From assembly GCA_965226945.1 (NCBI GenBank), contig OZ245717.1:4526001-4590000 (forward strand): a stretch of 64,000 nucleotides of DNA, written 5' to 3'. Made by a program: the position numbers and the translations under genes. Positions 7,044 to 16,837 of the stretch are shown here, in pieces; the stretch's first letter is position 1, and the number at the start of each line of letters is the position of its first letter. Origin of the DNA: SYLG01 sp965226945 (GTDB lineage: Bacteria > Planctomycetota > Planctomycetia > Gemmatales > Gemmataceae). Below the pieces are notes generated by a model, which did no database searches, was not told the DNA's origin, and saw only the letters and a list, made by a program, of their open reading frames with translations.

Positions 7044-9650
7044 TTACCTTCCTCCATCGCCTCCGCCCGCGCCGCCTCCGCCACCGGGGCCGTTTCTGCC
7101 GCGGTTCCCCATTTTGGCCTCGGCAATGGAGGCCTGGGAGATGGTCTTATGCCGTTCGATCAGTTGATCGAGCGTTTTCTTTTCTTGGTCGTCCTTGTCG
7201 GTGCTGCTGCTGCGAAGGATCAGGCGACGGTCGGCACCTTGCAGCACCGCTTCCACCCCCAAGTGATCATCCGTCACGGACGTGCGCACACCCGTATCGT
7301 CCTTGAAGATGATCTTTTCATACCTGGCATTGGGCCCGTCGAAATCGACCAGGAGATAATCCCCCTGTTCGCCAAGGTTGGGTTTGAATTCGACATCGAC
7401 CCCCTTCTTCGAGTTGGGGCCGCCGGATCGTTCCACGGGAACAAACGAGTAGCCATCGACATCGTATCGCCAGTAGGGAACCAGGGTGACCCTGGAATTG
7501 CGGCCGACCATTTCTCCCTTGCCGACCGAGATGGTCGATTTGAGCCAGTCGCCCAAAAAGATGTTCGTGCTGTCTTTCTTGATCGCCGCGGCCCACTTGT
7601 AAACATCGAGATTCAAGCGATTGGGATCGCTGGCACGATTTTCGTTCACATAGCAGGAGAGATCCGAAGGAGCGGAAAAGCTTCCCGGAACCTGGTACCA
7701 TTCCTCTCCCACGATCTCCTTTTCCTTGGCGTAACTCGTCGATGCAACATCTTGCCGTCCAAAATTGGGATTGGACATGACGATGCGCATCTTGTACTGG
7801 TAGGTTTCACCAGGTTGCACGGTGGGGTCGAAGACACGGATCAGGGCATATTCGACGGTAGGGAGGTCCGCCGCGGTCAAGTTCGGATTCAATTGCCCAG
7901 GACCGCCAAAGCCAGGAGCGCCATAGGAACCGGACCCGCCTGGTGCACTGCCGCCAGGGAAGCCACCCTTGAAGCCGCCTGCTCCGCCGCCCGGGAAACC
8001 GCCTGGCATTCCTCCAGGCATTCCGCCGGGCACTCCCCCGAACATGCCACCCGGGAAACCGCCTCCCGGACCGCCGCTTGGGAAGCCGCCTGCTGGACCG
8101 CCAGCAGGAAAACCGCCCTGCCGGCCGCCCATCGCGCCGCCAAAACCGCCGGCGCCCGCTCCCATCATGTTCATGGCATCGTCTCCCATGCCGGGAGCTC
8201 CGCCACCGATACCGCCACTTGAGGCGGCGCCTCCTGGCGAGAAAATATCCCTGTTGCCTTTGGTGCTGTACTTGGGCTTGGTCCGGTACAGATTGTCGAT
8301 GTATTGTTGCTTGCGATCCTTGTATTCGCTGAGCATCTTGTTGATCTTTTCCAAACCCTTTTCCGGTTCGGGATAAAGAGGCGGCTGGCCCGCCAAACCG
8401 GGCGCTTTCGCAGCTCTTTGAACCCCTCCCATATCAGGTTTGCCACCGTCGCCAGGGCCCCCCTTGGGGCCGCCGCCGGGGCCTCCCGCATTCGCCATAT
8501 TGGGGATATGAGTATCGGAATTGGAGTAGAAGGTCAGTAGCTTCGGCATGACGAGACCGGGGAAAGAGATCAACCCCATGATTTGGTCTTCGTCTTCCTT
8601 CCGATTCATGGTGTAGTCCACGTATTTACCAAAGGACTCCTCCAGGTCGATTGGAGTCCACTCGCCAAAGCTTCCATCGGCCTGCTGCGTGCGGCGTTGC
8701 AACTCGACGCGCAAAAACCGGAAGCCGGGAAGGAGCTGCTTGGAGACGGGGTCAAGGTTCCCCGAGGTTTCCATCAAAACGGATTGAATATTGGGCAGTT
8801 TCAGTTTGCGCTGAAACTCCTTGAGCTGAGCTTGATAGGGGAAAGACGCGGCGATAACCGCCATACGCAATGGCAGCGCCTGTTCCGCGATCTTGGCATT
8901 CCCCAATTTGCCCTCCAACAGCTCTCCAACGTTTCTCATGGAGCTGCCGAGCGATTTTCTCGGATCTTCTTCGTAGCGATCCTTCAACTTGGCGGCGCGC
9001 GAGGAATATTGCGATAGGAGTTGATTTCCGCCGAAGGGGGCTCCCATGCCGCCGCCCATTCCGCCCATGCCACCCGGCATGCCGCCCCGAATCCCTCCCC
9101 CTCCAGGGCCACTGCCGGCGCCCATGCCGCCAGGTATACCACCCCCCGGACCGCCACCGGGGCCGGAGCTGCCGCCGCTGGCATCGCCGATAATGAGCAC
9201 CTGATCGAAGGTCTCGTTAAAGCTCGCCGAGCGTAGCGGCACCCGAGCAAAGGCAACTTTGGATTCGACAGGCATCATGATCTTGGGCATTTTTCTTTTG
9301 ATTTCGGCCGGATCTTCCGGAATCAAAAGCGGTTCGCCCGCCATGTAGGCCAGCGCATCGATCGGCTTGCCCGCGGAAAAAAGCATGTCGACCTTCGGCG
9401 GAGGAACGTCCGGGTCGGGGCCGGTGTTCGTCTTGTCCGGCGTCGCCGCGGCCTGTGCCGCCTTGACGCGGGCGTTTTCCTTGGCCAGTTTCTCCTCGTT
9501 GGAAGAGGGCGATGGAGCCGTCACGCCGGAGGCCAGGCTGTAAAACAGCAGGCTTCCGCCAATGACCGCTCCGAGGCCCACCAGGCCATACTGGCCCTTT
9601 TCCAGCAAGAGCATTTTCCAGTCGATGCTTTTGAAATCGGGTAGTTTCAT
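7044..9650 (-). CDS. Gly/Pro-rich membrane protein of PilM-like operon (third gene)
   Basis: A bitopic protein of 868 residues. A single membrane segment lies at about 20-42 (GLVGLGAVIGGSLLFYSLAS) after a short cytoplasmic N-terminus. A helical/charged stretch follows, then two long Gly/Met/Pro-rich low-complexity blocks (roughly 155-205 and 490-590), and a C-terminal predominantly beta domain (about 600-840) starting near VEYALIRVFDPTVQPGETYQYKMR in pieces. The tail is again Gly-rich. It is the last gene of the operon after the PilMN-like and PilO-like genes, with a 42-bp gap upstream. By position and topology it could play the PilP or a second PilO role, but I see no PilP signature. Function inferred only from context. 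Confidence 0.8.
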   Translation of the reverse strand: MKLPDFKSIDWKMLLLEKGQYGLVGLGAVIGGSLLFYSLASGVTAPSPSSNEEKLAKENARVKAAQAAATPDKTNTGPDPDVPPPKVDMLFSAGKPIDALAYMAGEPLLIPEDPAEIKRKMPKIMMPVESKVAFARVPLRSASFNETFDQVLIIGDASGGSSGPGGGPGGGIPGGMGAGSGPGGGGIRGGMPGGMGGMGGGMGAPFGGNQLLSQYSSRAAKLKDRYEEDPRKSLGSSMRNVGELLEGKLGNAKIAEQALPLRMAVIAASFPYQAQLKEFQRKLKLPNIQSVLMETSGNLDPVSKQLLPGFRFLRVELQRRTQQADGSFGEWTPIDLEESFGKYVDYTMNRKEDEDQIMGLISFPGLVMPKLLTFYSNSDTHIPNMANAGGPGGGPKGGPGDGGKPDMGGVQRAAKAPGLAGQPPLYPEPEKGLEKINKMLSEYKDRKQQYIDNLYRTKPKYSTKGNRDIFSPGGAASSGGIGGGAPGMGDDAMNMMGAGAGGFGGAMGGRQGGFPAGGPAGGFPSGGPGGGFPGGMFGGVPGGMPGGMPGGFPGGGAGGFKGGFPGGSAPGGSGSYGAPGFGGPGQLNPNLTAADLPTVEYALIRVFDPTVQPGETYQYKMRIVMSNPNFGRQDVASTSYAKEKEIVGEEWYQVPGSFSAPSDLSCYVNENRASDPNRLNLDVYKWAAAIKKDSTNIFLGDWLKSTISVGKGEMVGRNSRVTLVPYWRYDVDGYSFVPVERSGGPNSKKGVDVEFKPNLGEQGDYLLVDFDGPNARYEKIIFKDDTGVRTSVTDDHLGVEAVLQGADRRLILRSSSTDKDDQEKKTLDQLIERHKTISQASIAEAKMGNRGRNGPGGGGGAGGGDGGR

Positions 9651-9692
9651 CGCCTTGATCCTCCGTTGGTTTGGGTTTGAAATTGCTTGAAA

Positions 9693-11930
9693 CTACTTGT
9701 CTCGATCGGCGCCGCCACTTGGTGGCAGTGCCGCCGGAGCCGGAGTGGCCTCGGCGGTGGCATTCGCCGCATCCGCCGGGTTTTCCTTGGGCGGCGGGAA
9801 CCGTTCGTACAGCACCGCAATGCCGTAGATGGCCACGTCGATCAGGTTGCCATCGGCAAGAGCTCCCGTTTGGCCGGCGCCACCGGAACCGTCCGCCATG
9901 CGAGGGCCTTCGCCGCCCTCTTCGTTACGGCCGCCACCCGGAAATGCGCCGCCCGGGAAAGAGGCGCCCGGAAGGCCACCACCGCCTGGAGCGGGGAATC
10001 CGCCAGGAACACCACCCATGAACCCGCCTGGTTTCATCGCGCCTGGGCCTCCCGGAAAACCCATCCCAGGATAGCCGCCGCTTCCCATTCCGGGCCCGGG
10101 CTTACCGCCCATCATTCCGCCTGGACCGCTGCCTGGCATCCCCATTCCACCAATCGAGGAACTGGTGCTGAACGGAATGTACTGATATTGGACCTGCGTC
10201 ACCTGGATGCGCAGCTTAGAGTTGGTAAGCGCGGTGATCAGAGTAGGAAGGGTCGATTGATCCAGTGTCAACTTCATGGCGAAGGGCACATGCCGGCACT
10301 GCTTGTTGGAAATCATGTAGCGACTACGCAACTGCTTGTTGTAAGGCGTCAGATCGACGGAACTGGCGCGAGAAGCACCTGGTCCAGTCATCCCAGGCAT
10401 GCCCATCGCCGACCCTCCCGTATCTCCGCCGCTCGCGGGCACCCCGGCATCCGTACCGGGAGCTCCCGTCGCACCGGCGGCGGTCGATGAGCCTTCTTTC
10501 TTCAAAGTGCTGCGCGCGACGAGCTTGGAAGTCGTCGTCCGGTGAGAGTTGAAAGGCAACTCAAGGGAGTCGAGTACGCGGATCGGGCTGGTGCCGGGAT
10601 AGAAGATTTGCACCAGATCAAATGGTTTGTTGAAGTCGACCGCGCCTTCGTTCGGGTATTCTTTGGGAAACGGCTGACCCTTGCCGAACGGCAGCACTTC
10701 GCCGTCCATCTTGATCTTGGTGACCTTTCGGAACTGGTTTTGGTAAAAGGCGAATTCCGTCTGAATGCCGGTCCGGGGATCGGCAATCGGTTGCGGCCGT
10801 TGCTGGATATGAACATTGCGAATCGTGCTCTTCTTGCTGATGCTGCGGCCGCCGTTTTCAAATATCAGGTCAAGTTCCCAGAAGGCATTGGCCGCCTTGT
10901 AGCGACCGCTGGCCCCTGCGGGCACCGGATGTTCACCCGGCACCGGGTGGAACGTGGCAATGCTCGCCACCGATTCGCGCAGCAGACTGAGCAATTCGCG
11001 GCGAATCCAGTAGTCTTCTTGCAGGATCCAAATTTCTTCCTTGGAAGGCGTTTTTTGCCAGGCGGTGAACTTGCGCATCGCGGCCATGAATGCGCCCTTG
11101 GCATCCGCCGGCGACGCCGCCGCATTGGCCCCGCCCGGACCGCCCATCCCCGGCATGCTCATTCCCGCCATTCCGGGCATCGCGCCGCTGATGGGGGCCG
11201 AACCACCGCCGCCGCCTCCCGGCATCGACATGCCAGGCCCACCCATCTTGCCCCCGCCGCCGGGGCCATCACCCATACCCCCCATCGGCGCCCCGGTGCC
11301 GGAAACCGCCAGGCGGAAAGGCAATCCAGGCTGGAGTACATCTCCCTGCTGATCGAGTAGGAAAGTCGATTTCATCGTGTCCTGATCGTTGATCGGGTTC
11401 TTCCAGGTCGTGTTCATGAAGGTCCAGGCGGTGTCGAACTGGTGCGAATACCAGGAATCCTTGTATTCGCGGCGTTCGTCGTCGGTGAAGTTCATGTTGG
11501 GGTAAATCACCAGCGGAAACAGGTAAACTCCCTTGCTTTTATCGCGAATCGCGTAGGGGAAATAGTTGGGGTAAACGGGAAAGTTCGGCTGGTGCGTGGT
11601 GGGGTCTTTGATTGTTTCTCGCTCGCGGATCGCATCGGGCCAGTCGTAAATCGTGCTTTGCGGAGCCCAAGCCTGCGCCCAAACGGTATTCTTGTCTTCC
11701 TCATATTCCTTGAATCGAGCCTCCCAGGGAGGCAAGAACGAATCGTTCTTGAAACCCGAAGTCAAGCCCTGCACGGATTTCAGTCCCGATTCAAACGCCG
11801 TTTTTTCCGTGGTTCCTGGAGTATTGATCGCCTCCATCACCACGAGAATCAAAATCAAAAGGAGAAACACCCCGGATACGATCCAGAAATAGTGTTTGAG
11901 GAGCAATTCTTTATCGAACTTCACAGCCAT
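9693..11930 (-). CDS. PilO/GspM-like inner-membrane protein with Gly-rich inserts
   Basis: 745 residues with a clear N-terminal membrane anchor (about 14-34: YFWIVSGVFLLLILILVV) after a short cytoplasmic stub. The rest would be periplasmic. Gly/Met/Pro-rich spacers occur at about 215-275 and 590-660. Between roughly 535 and 590 is a segment VPFAMKLTLDQSTLPTLI followed by ALTNSKLRIQVTQVQ, which resembles the ferredoxin-like core of PilO/GspM, where a strand, helix and strand compare residual values. The start is 12 bp after the PilM-like gene stop, so one operon is very likely. Homology to PilO is inference from this motif and from gene order. Confidence 0.75.
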   Translation of the reverse strand: MAVKFDKELLLKHYFWIVSGVFLLLILILVVMEAINTPGTTEKTAFESGLKSVQGLTSGFKNDSFLPPWEARFKEYEEDKNTVWAQAWAPQSTIYDWPDAIRERETIKDPTTHQPNFPVYPNYFPYAIRDKSKGVYLFPLVIYPNMNFTDDERREYKDSWYSHQFDTAWTFMNTTWKNPINDQDTMKSTFLLDQQGDVLQPGLPFRLAVSGTGAPMGGMGDGPGGGGKMGGPGMSMPGGGGGGSAPISGAMPGMAGMSMPGMGGPGGANAAASPADAKGAFMAAMRKFTAWQKTPSKEEIWILQEDYWIRRELLSLLRESVASIATFHPVPGEHPVPAGASGRYKAANAFWELDLIFENGGRSISKKSTIRNVHIQQRPQPIADPRTGIQTEFAFYQNQFRKVTKIKMDGEVLPFGKGQPFPKEYPNEGAVDFNKPFDLVQIFYPGTSPIRVLDSLELPFNSHRTTTSKLVARSTLKKEGSSTAAGATGAPGTDAGVPASGGDTGGSAMGMPGMTGPGASRASSVDLTPYNKQLRSRYMISNKQCRHVPFAMKLTLDQSTLPTLITALTNSKLRIQVTQVQYQYIPFSTSSSIGGMGMPGSGPGGMMGGKPGPGMGSGGYPGMGFPGGPGAMKPGGFMGGVPGGFPAPGGGGLPGASFPGGAFPGGGRNEEGGEGPRMADGSGGAGQTGALADGNLIDVAIYGIAVLYERFPPPKENPADAANATAEATPAPAALPPSGGADRDK

Positions 11931-11942
11931 GATTCGCTCCTC

Positions 11943-14900
11943 TTACTTGTTCTTGGGTTGGTTGTTGCCATTGCCCGCCGGTGATTGATCGCCGGGAGTC
12001 ATGGGCGCCGCCGGAGCGGTTCCAGAACCGTCCGCAGGTTTGTCCGCCGATTTCTTTCCCTCAGCGCCCTTGGGCGCTCCAGTGGCTCCTGGAGCCTTGG
12101 GACCCTTGTCTTCTTTGCCCGGCGCATCCTTGCCATCTGCACCTTTGGGAGGAACCCCCGGCTGAGTACCACCCGGCATGGGCGGTGCCTTCCCCATGGG
12201 AGGCATCGGCGGTGCCGACGATCCAGGAGCCTTGGGAGCCCCCGGAGCGGTGGCATTCCCCCCGGCCGGTGGAGTCATCGGCGGCTTGCTTGGAGCGGTA
12301 GGCGGCATGGGAGCATCGCCGGTCTCGGCATTCCCTGCGGGTGCCTTGGGCGCTCCCGCGTCGCCATCCTTCGGTTCCGCGCCGGCGGCCGGCTCCCCTT
12401 CCTTGGCTTCCGGCTTGGGCGCTTTGGGCGGCGGAGGCAAATCGAGTTCGGGTGCGGGGGGCGGGCCCACGGGCAAGCCCTTGGCCCTTTCCTTGAGTGC
12501 TCTTTCCATCGTGCGGGGTTTGGCCGGGCTTGCTTGCTTGCTGAACAAGCTGGTGGTGCTGGCCGAGGGATCCATTCCGCCGTCGGCGGGTGGCGTGGGA
12601 GCCGCGGCGGCGTCCGCGCCGGCCGCTGCCGCCATGGTTCCCCGCAAGGTGTCGGATGGGGTCGGTTCCTTCCAGACAAAAAGAATCACGAACTCGGTGC
12701 GCTTGCGAGCCCCGGTGGCGATCTGTTCACCCGTGGAAACGGCATTTCCTTCATCGGCAACCGGTTCCGCGGCTGCTCCGTCTGCCGGCGGCGTGTCCGT
12801 GGCAGGCGCGGCCGCGGCTCCCGGATCGGCTCCTTCGCTTGCACCCATACCGGGCAATCCCATGCCCCCCGGCATGTACATATTTCCGCCTTCGCCGCTG
12901 GGGCCGCTTCCTCCGTACGCTTTTGAGGCCAGCAAACTGTTCCAACTAGCTCGGCCCGCGCCCGCACCAGGATTCGCCGCGGGTGCGGCACCGCCGCCAC
13001 CGCCGCTGTCTCCAGACGGCACGCCGCCTGTTCCCATGGACATGCCCGGTTTCCCAACAAAACCGCCAGGACCGCCACCGCCCGAAGCTCCGCCTTTTGC
13101 CAGATCGCCCAGAATTGCCTGGTCGACGATCCTGAAACCATTACGCGACATGTTGGTGCTGCGGTCGTACCGGTAGAGCACGAAATGGCTCACCCGATTG
13201 ATGACCGGTCCCATATCGGGCGGAGTGCCGCCTGCCGCGCCAGGGGTTGCGCTGCCGTCGGTAGCGCTCGAATCGGCATTCGGATCGCTGGCTGCCTTGA
13301 TCGCCGCTGCCTTGGACTGGGCATTGCGAATTCCCACGTATGCCATATTTTCCAACACGACATCGGTGATAAACTTGGAACTGGCCCAGTGGAAGGTGTA
13401 TCCACGAAGCTCGACCACCCAGCCCTTGCCGTCTGGAGGAGTCGTCCAATGCTTCTGGGGCCGAACGAAGCTGCTATTTTCCAGGTTGTCGACCAGCTTT
13501 TTCTTGACCGGAGCCCAAAAGCCCGTGCTTAAGTTGTCGTAGTAGCGGGCATCGATCGACTGGATGCTCACTTGCACCATGTCATCGATCCCGCTGGCCT
13601 GGTTCGCGTCGATTTGACCTTGCTCGACACCTTGCGCCAATTGCTTGGTGTAGATGTCAAATGCCTTTTCCCCGGTCAAATTGCGCGGCTTGCGAAATTC
13701 GTCGGGCAAACCGACATACTGCTTCGTCTGCGGATGCAATCGACCTTTGTAATATTCCTTCGCCGATTCCGCGTAGATATTGGAGCCATCGGGACGCGGG
13801 ATCGCATCTTGCAAATAGGCCATCAATTCAAGCCAGTTCGCCCGCTCTTGCTGGCCCGCGATGATCGTCTCAACCGAGCGCTTTTCCTCGCCGGTCTTGG
13901 TGACCATGTCCGCGAACGCCTTCTTGCCTGCCTCGACCGTCGACTTGACGGCCGCCGCAGCCTTGACCTGGTCTTGAACCTTGGCATCCATGAAGGGCCG
14001 GGCCTGCATGTAGGTATTGAAACCGCAGGTGCTCAGACCCAAAAGCAGGCTCGCGGCCGTGACCGCCACCCAGGGCTTCTTGGCCTTGATGAGCCTTTCG
14101 ACGCGAATTTCCGGGGGCAGAAGGTTCGTTTGAATCTTCGACAACTTCAAACCCTGCAAGGCGAGGCCGTAAGCCACCGCGAAGCTCAGGATGTTCTCTT
14201 TGAATGCCGGTTCGTTGACGACCGAATCGCCTCCGACTTTTTCGAACGCCTTGGGAATGAGCACTTCCAGTTGTAATTTTTCGGCCAAAAACCGTTGCAA
14301 GCCGGGCAGATGGAACGCATTGCCCAGACCGACGACCTTCTTGATTTCGGCGTTGCGATTGGCATTGGCGAAATAGGTCAGCGAACGCTGCACTTCGTTT
14401 TGCAGGTCGTTGAACACCGGCCGCAACGAGGTGAGGATCGTCTTGAGGTCGGGGCCTTCCTTGGGCAAAGGCTTGGTCGCGTTGCGCTTGAGGTGCTCGG
14501 CCTTGGCAAAGGTCATCTTCAGATCTTTGGTCAACGCCTTGGTGAAGTTGTTCCCCGCGACGTTGATCGTTCTTTGCAGGATGATCTTGTTGCCGTCGGT
14601 GATGACCAGGTTGGTCAATTCGGTGCCGATTTCGAGCACCGCGACGCATTTGCCCGACACGAGGTCGGGAGCCTCTTCGCCCGGCTTGGGGGGCACGATT
14701 CCCAACTGGTCAAACACCGCATAGTTGCATAGCGCCAGCGAATTCATCTGAATCTGATGAATGTCGATGCCGACATCCTGGTAATAGGCCATTTCGCGAT
14801 TGATGATGTCGCGCTTCATGGCGAACAGACCGATTTCGGTATCGATCGCCATGCCGTCGACGACCATGCCCGCGCCGATCTTCTGGTAGTCCCAGACCAC

Positions 14901-15245
14901 TTCATCGAGGGCAAACGGGATTTGCTGCTTGGCTTCGAATTTAACGATATCGGCGATCTTGTTTTCCGCGACCGGCGGAAGCTTCACAAATCGGACCAGG
15001 CCCGACTGCCCGGGAACCGAAATGCAAACGGTGTCGCCCTTGAGCGAATTGCGCGAAAGGAACTTTTCGAGCGCCTCGCGTATGAGCGCTTCCCGGTCCG
15101 CATCGGGCTGGCTCAATAGCTTGGTGTGTTCCACATAGTCGAAGGCGGTCGCGACGACGTTGTCGCCTTCTTTTTGAAGTCGGATGGCCTTGAGCCCAGC
15201 TTGGCCAAGGTCGATTCCCCAAACGCCAGGTCCGCTGTTCGCCAT
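11943..15245 (-). CDS. PilM-PilN-like fusion protein with long Pro/Ala-rich tail
   Basis: ATG 15245 was preferred over the frame start at 15272 because a G-rich ribosome site precedes it and the fold begins at once. Residues 1-370 look like PilM, the actin-like ATPase of type IV pilus machines: phosphate-1 loop WGIDLGQAGLKAIRL, SVPGQSGLVRFVKLP, phosphate-2 loop LEIGTELTNLVI, and adenosine motif VVGLGNAFHLPGL. At about 373 comes TNLLPPEIRVERL, like the INLLP start of PilN, then one membrane helix (391-411) and a periplasmic part with a coiled stretch. The last 230 residues are Pro/Ala/Gly/Lys low-complexity. Total 1100 residues; PilM alone is about 350. Confidence 0.85.
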   Translation of the reverse strand: MANSGPGVWGIDLGQAGLKAIRLQKEGDNVVATAFDYVEHTKLLSQPDADREALIREALEKFLSRNSLKGDTVCISVPGQSGLVRFVKLPPVAENKIADIVKFEAKQQIPFALDEVVWDYQKIGAGMVVDGMAIDTEIGLFAMKRDIINREMAYYQDVGIDIHQIQMNSLALCNYAVFDQLGIVPPKPGEEAPDLVSGKCVAVLEIGTELTNLVITDGNKIILQRTINVAGNNFTKALTKDLKMTFAKAEHLKRNATKPLPKEGPDLKTILTSLRPVFNDLQNEVQRSLTYFANANRNAEIKKVVGLGNAFHLPGLQRFLAEKLQLEVLIPKAFEKVGGDSVVNEPAFKENILSFAVAYGLALQGLKLSKIQTNLLPPEIRVERLIKAKKPWVAVTAASLLLGLSTCGFNTYMQARPFMDAKVQDQVKAAAAVKSTVEAGKKAFADMVTKTGEEKRSVETIIAGQQERANWLELMAYLQDAIPRPDGSNIYAESAKEYYKGRLHPQTKQYVGLPDEFRKPRNLTGEKAFDIYTKQLAQGVEQGQIDANQASGIDDMVQVSIQSIDARYYDNLSTGFWAPVKKKLVDNLENSSFVRPQKHWTTPPDGKGWVVELRGYTFHWASSKFITDVVLENMAYVGIRNAQSKAAAIKAASDPNADSSATDGSATPGAAGGTPPDMGPVINRVSHFVLYRYDRSTNMSRNGFRIVDQAILGDLAKGGASGGGGPGGFVGKPGMSMGTGGVPSGDSGGGGGAAPAANPGAGAGRASWNSLLASKAYGGSGPSGEGGNMYMPGGMGLPGMGASEGADPGAAAAPATDTPPADGAAAEPVADEGNAVSTGEQIATGARKRTEFVILFVWKEPTPSDTLRGTMAAAAGADAAAAPTPPADGGMDPSASTTSLFSKQASPAKPRTMERALKERAKGLPVGPPPAPELDLPPPPKAPKPEAKEGEPAAGAEPKDGDAGAPKAPAGNAETGDAPMPPTAPSKPPMTPPAGGNATAPGAPKAPGSSAPPMPPMGKAPPMPGGTQPGVPPKGADGKDAPGKEDKGPKAPGATGAPKGAEGKKSADKPADGSGTAPAAPMTPGDQSPAGNGNNQPKNK

Positions 15246-15631
15246 GCGCCTGACCCCCCTTAAATCTTGCAAGAACGTTGCAAGTCGAAAAAATCCGGTT
15301 CTTGACAGAATACCCCGTTATTAATCATGATGCGGCCCGGGACGCCACGATTCAACCGGTTTTCCGGTGAAAGAATCCAAACTCGGTTCTGTTGGAAACC
15401 CGGCACTGTCATCATTGAAACCCAACCATGGGGGATTCGTTGGCGCGAGATTTTTCTTTGGAGGATTGGGGCGTCCGGCTGTAAGCATAAAATGCATTGC
15501 GTAAGCCATGCGGCCGCCCCATGCCGCTACGCCGAACCTGGGTCCGATTTTCCCACAACCTCCAAATACCCGGCAAAAGCCTTCTCCTTACTTCCGCTTT
15601 TGCTTGATTCTCAGACAAAGGAACTTGAGAT
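15246..15631. other. Divergent intergenic region
   Basis: The 386-bp gap between the pilus-like operon and the PP2C gene has no supported ORF. It should contain both promoters. It holds the inverted repeat at 15266-15284 and a TTGACA at 15302-15307 without a well-spaced -10. Confidence 0.5.
15266..15284. promoter_or_regulatory. Inverted repeat 21 bp before PilMN-like gene
   Basis: CTTGCAA-GAACG-TTGCAAG has perfect 7-bp arms and a 5-bp centre, ending near the ribosome site of the PilMN-like gene. It could be an operator or leader hairpin. Role inferred from position only. Confidence 0.35.
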
Positions 15632-16396
15632 TTGGGCGCTCTACGCTGGATTGCCGCGGCCGATTCCCAGCAGGGACTGCGCCACAACAACGAGGACTTT
15701 TTCCTTCTGGACCCGGTCAACGGCCTGTTCTTATTGGCCGACGGCATGGGCGGGCATCAGGCCGGAGAAGTGGCCAGCGCCATGGCGGCCAAGGAAATCC
15801 AACGGGCCTGGACCCATCTTTCGGACCTGCCGGTACCCGCCAACCCCGAGAAGGACCGGGGAGAGATCGCCAGGACGCTGTTTGAAACCAACACCGCGAT
15901 CCGCGAAGCCGCCGCAATCGACGGTCAGGCCAAGATGGGAACGACGGTCGTTCTTTTGGGAAGAATGGGCCAGCGATGGTTCGTGGCCAACCTGGGGGAT
16001 AGCGAGATCTGGCTGATCCGCCGCGGCAAGGTTCAGCCACTTCTGAGAGTTCACACCATGGCCTCGGAACTGGTCCGCCAGAAGGCGATGTCCCCCAAGG
16101 ACGCGGCTCATTCACCGCTCAGGCACCGTCTCTACCGGTACCTCGGTACTTCGGACCTCAACACCGTGGCCGACCTGAACGAGGATGTTAAACCGTTCCA
16201 GCCGGTCGCGGGTGATTGCATATTGCTTGGCAGTGACGGCCTCGTCGACCATATCCGCAAGGAACAGGTCGTCGAAATTCTCGATCGCGGAACCGATCTG
16301 GAAACGACCGCCCGCCAGCTGACCCAGTTGGCCATCCAGCAAGGTTCGCCAGACAACACGACCGGCGTGCTGATTCGCTTCTTTCAAGGGCCTTGA
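15632..16396 (+). CDS. PP2C-family Ser/Thr protein phosphatase
   Basis: A 254-residue stand-alone PP2C (Stp/PrpC-like) phosphatase that would reverse Hanks-type kinase phosphorylation using two Mn/Mg ions. Metal and catalytic motifs are in order: LRHNNEDFF (Glu21-Asp22), LADGMGGH (Asp38-Gly39), GSDGLVDH near 195 and SPDNTTGVL near 240. The start is TTG at 15632, with AAAGGA 10-16 bases upstream; no ATG gives the full N-terminus. No membrane segment. A Ser/Thr kinase gene lies 3 kb away at 19215, a plausible but not operonic partner. Confidence 0.9.
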   Translation: MGALRWIAAADSQQGLRHNNEDFFLLDPVNGLFLLADGMGGHQAGEVASAMAAKEIQRAWTHLSDLPVPANPEKDRGEIARTLFETNTAIREAAAIDGQAKMGTTVVLLGRMGQRWFVANLGDSEIWLIRRGKVQPLLRVHTMASELVRQKAMSPKDAAHSPLRHRLYRYLGTSDLNTVADLNEDVKPFQPVAGDCILLGSDGLVDHIRKEQVVEILDRGTDLETTARQLTQLAIQQGSPDNTTGVLIRFFQGP

Positions 16397-16480
16397 GAAA
16401 TCGGCGGCAATCCGGCAAATCGGTTTCTCGCCTCTATGGACACTGGGATTATCAGATCGGCCGCGGCGTCGGGAACGAAT

Positions 16481-16837
16481 TCAATCCTTGGGCGCAAGAG
16501 TCTTTAACCACGTCGCGCGTGCCTGATCGCAACCGAGGCCCCGGATCAAAAAGCGCTTGTGCCGCGACGACTTTCCCTGAATCAACTCGATTTGACTTTT
16601 ACGGATTCCAAGGAGTTCTGCGATCAATGTTATGAGGGCCTCGTTCGCCTTGCCGTCCTCCGGGGGAGCGCTCACTCCGAGCTTGGCGGCATCCGCGACC
16701 ATCCCTTGAAATCCGGTTTTTCTGGCTCCAGGCTGCGCCCGCACCGCGAAGACAACTCCCTCGGCATGAGGAGTGAAACAGGCCGGCTCGGCCGGTCCGA
16801 CCCCTTCCTTTTGGGGGGATGAGCGGTCGGCCTTCAT
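16481..16837 (-). CDS. DUF167/YggU family protein
   Basis: 118 residues; small alpha/beta YggU/DUF167 fold. Family marks: VRAQPGARKTGFQG, LGVSAPPEDGKANEALI and the basic KSSRHKRFLI. Function of the family is unknown. The ATG overlaps the stop of the upstream YggS gene in an ATGA arrangement (4 bp), indicating translational coupling. The yggS-yggU neighbourhood is common across bacteria. Confidence 0.9.
   Translation of the reverse strand: MKADRSSPQKEGVGPAEPACFTPHAEGVVFAVRAQPGARKTGFQGMVADAAKLGVSAPPEDGKANEALITLIAELLGIRKSQIELIQGKSSRHKRFLIRGLGCDQARATWLKTLAPKD

Noticed and set aside
7014..8222. 402-residue plus-strand ORF over the Gly-rich gene
   Set aside because: Mirror of Gly/Pro codons in the minus-strand gene; starts at the terminator and has no recognisable sequence.
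12178..13176. 332-residue Ala/Pro/Gly plus-strand ORF
   Set aside because: Shadow of the low-complexity tail of the PilMN-like gene.
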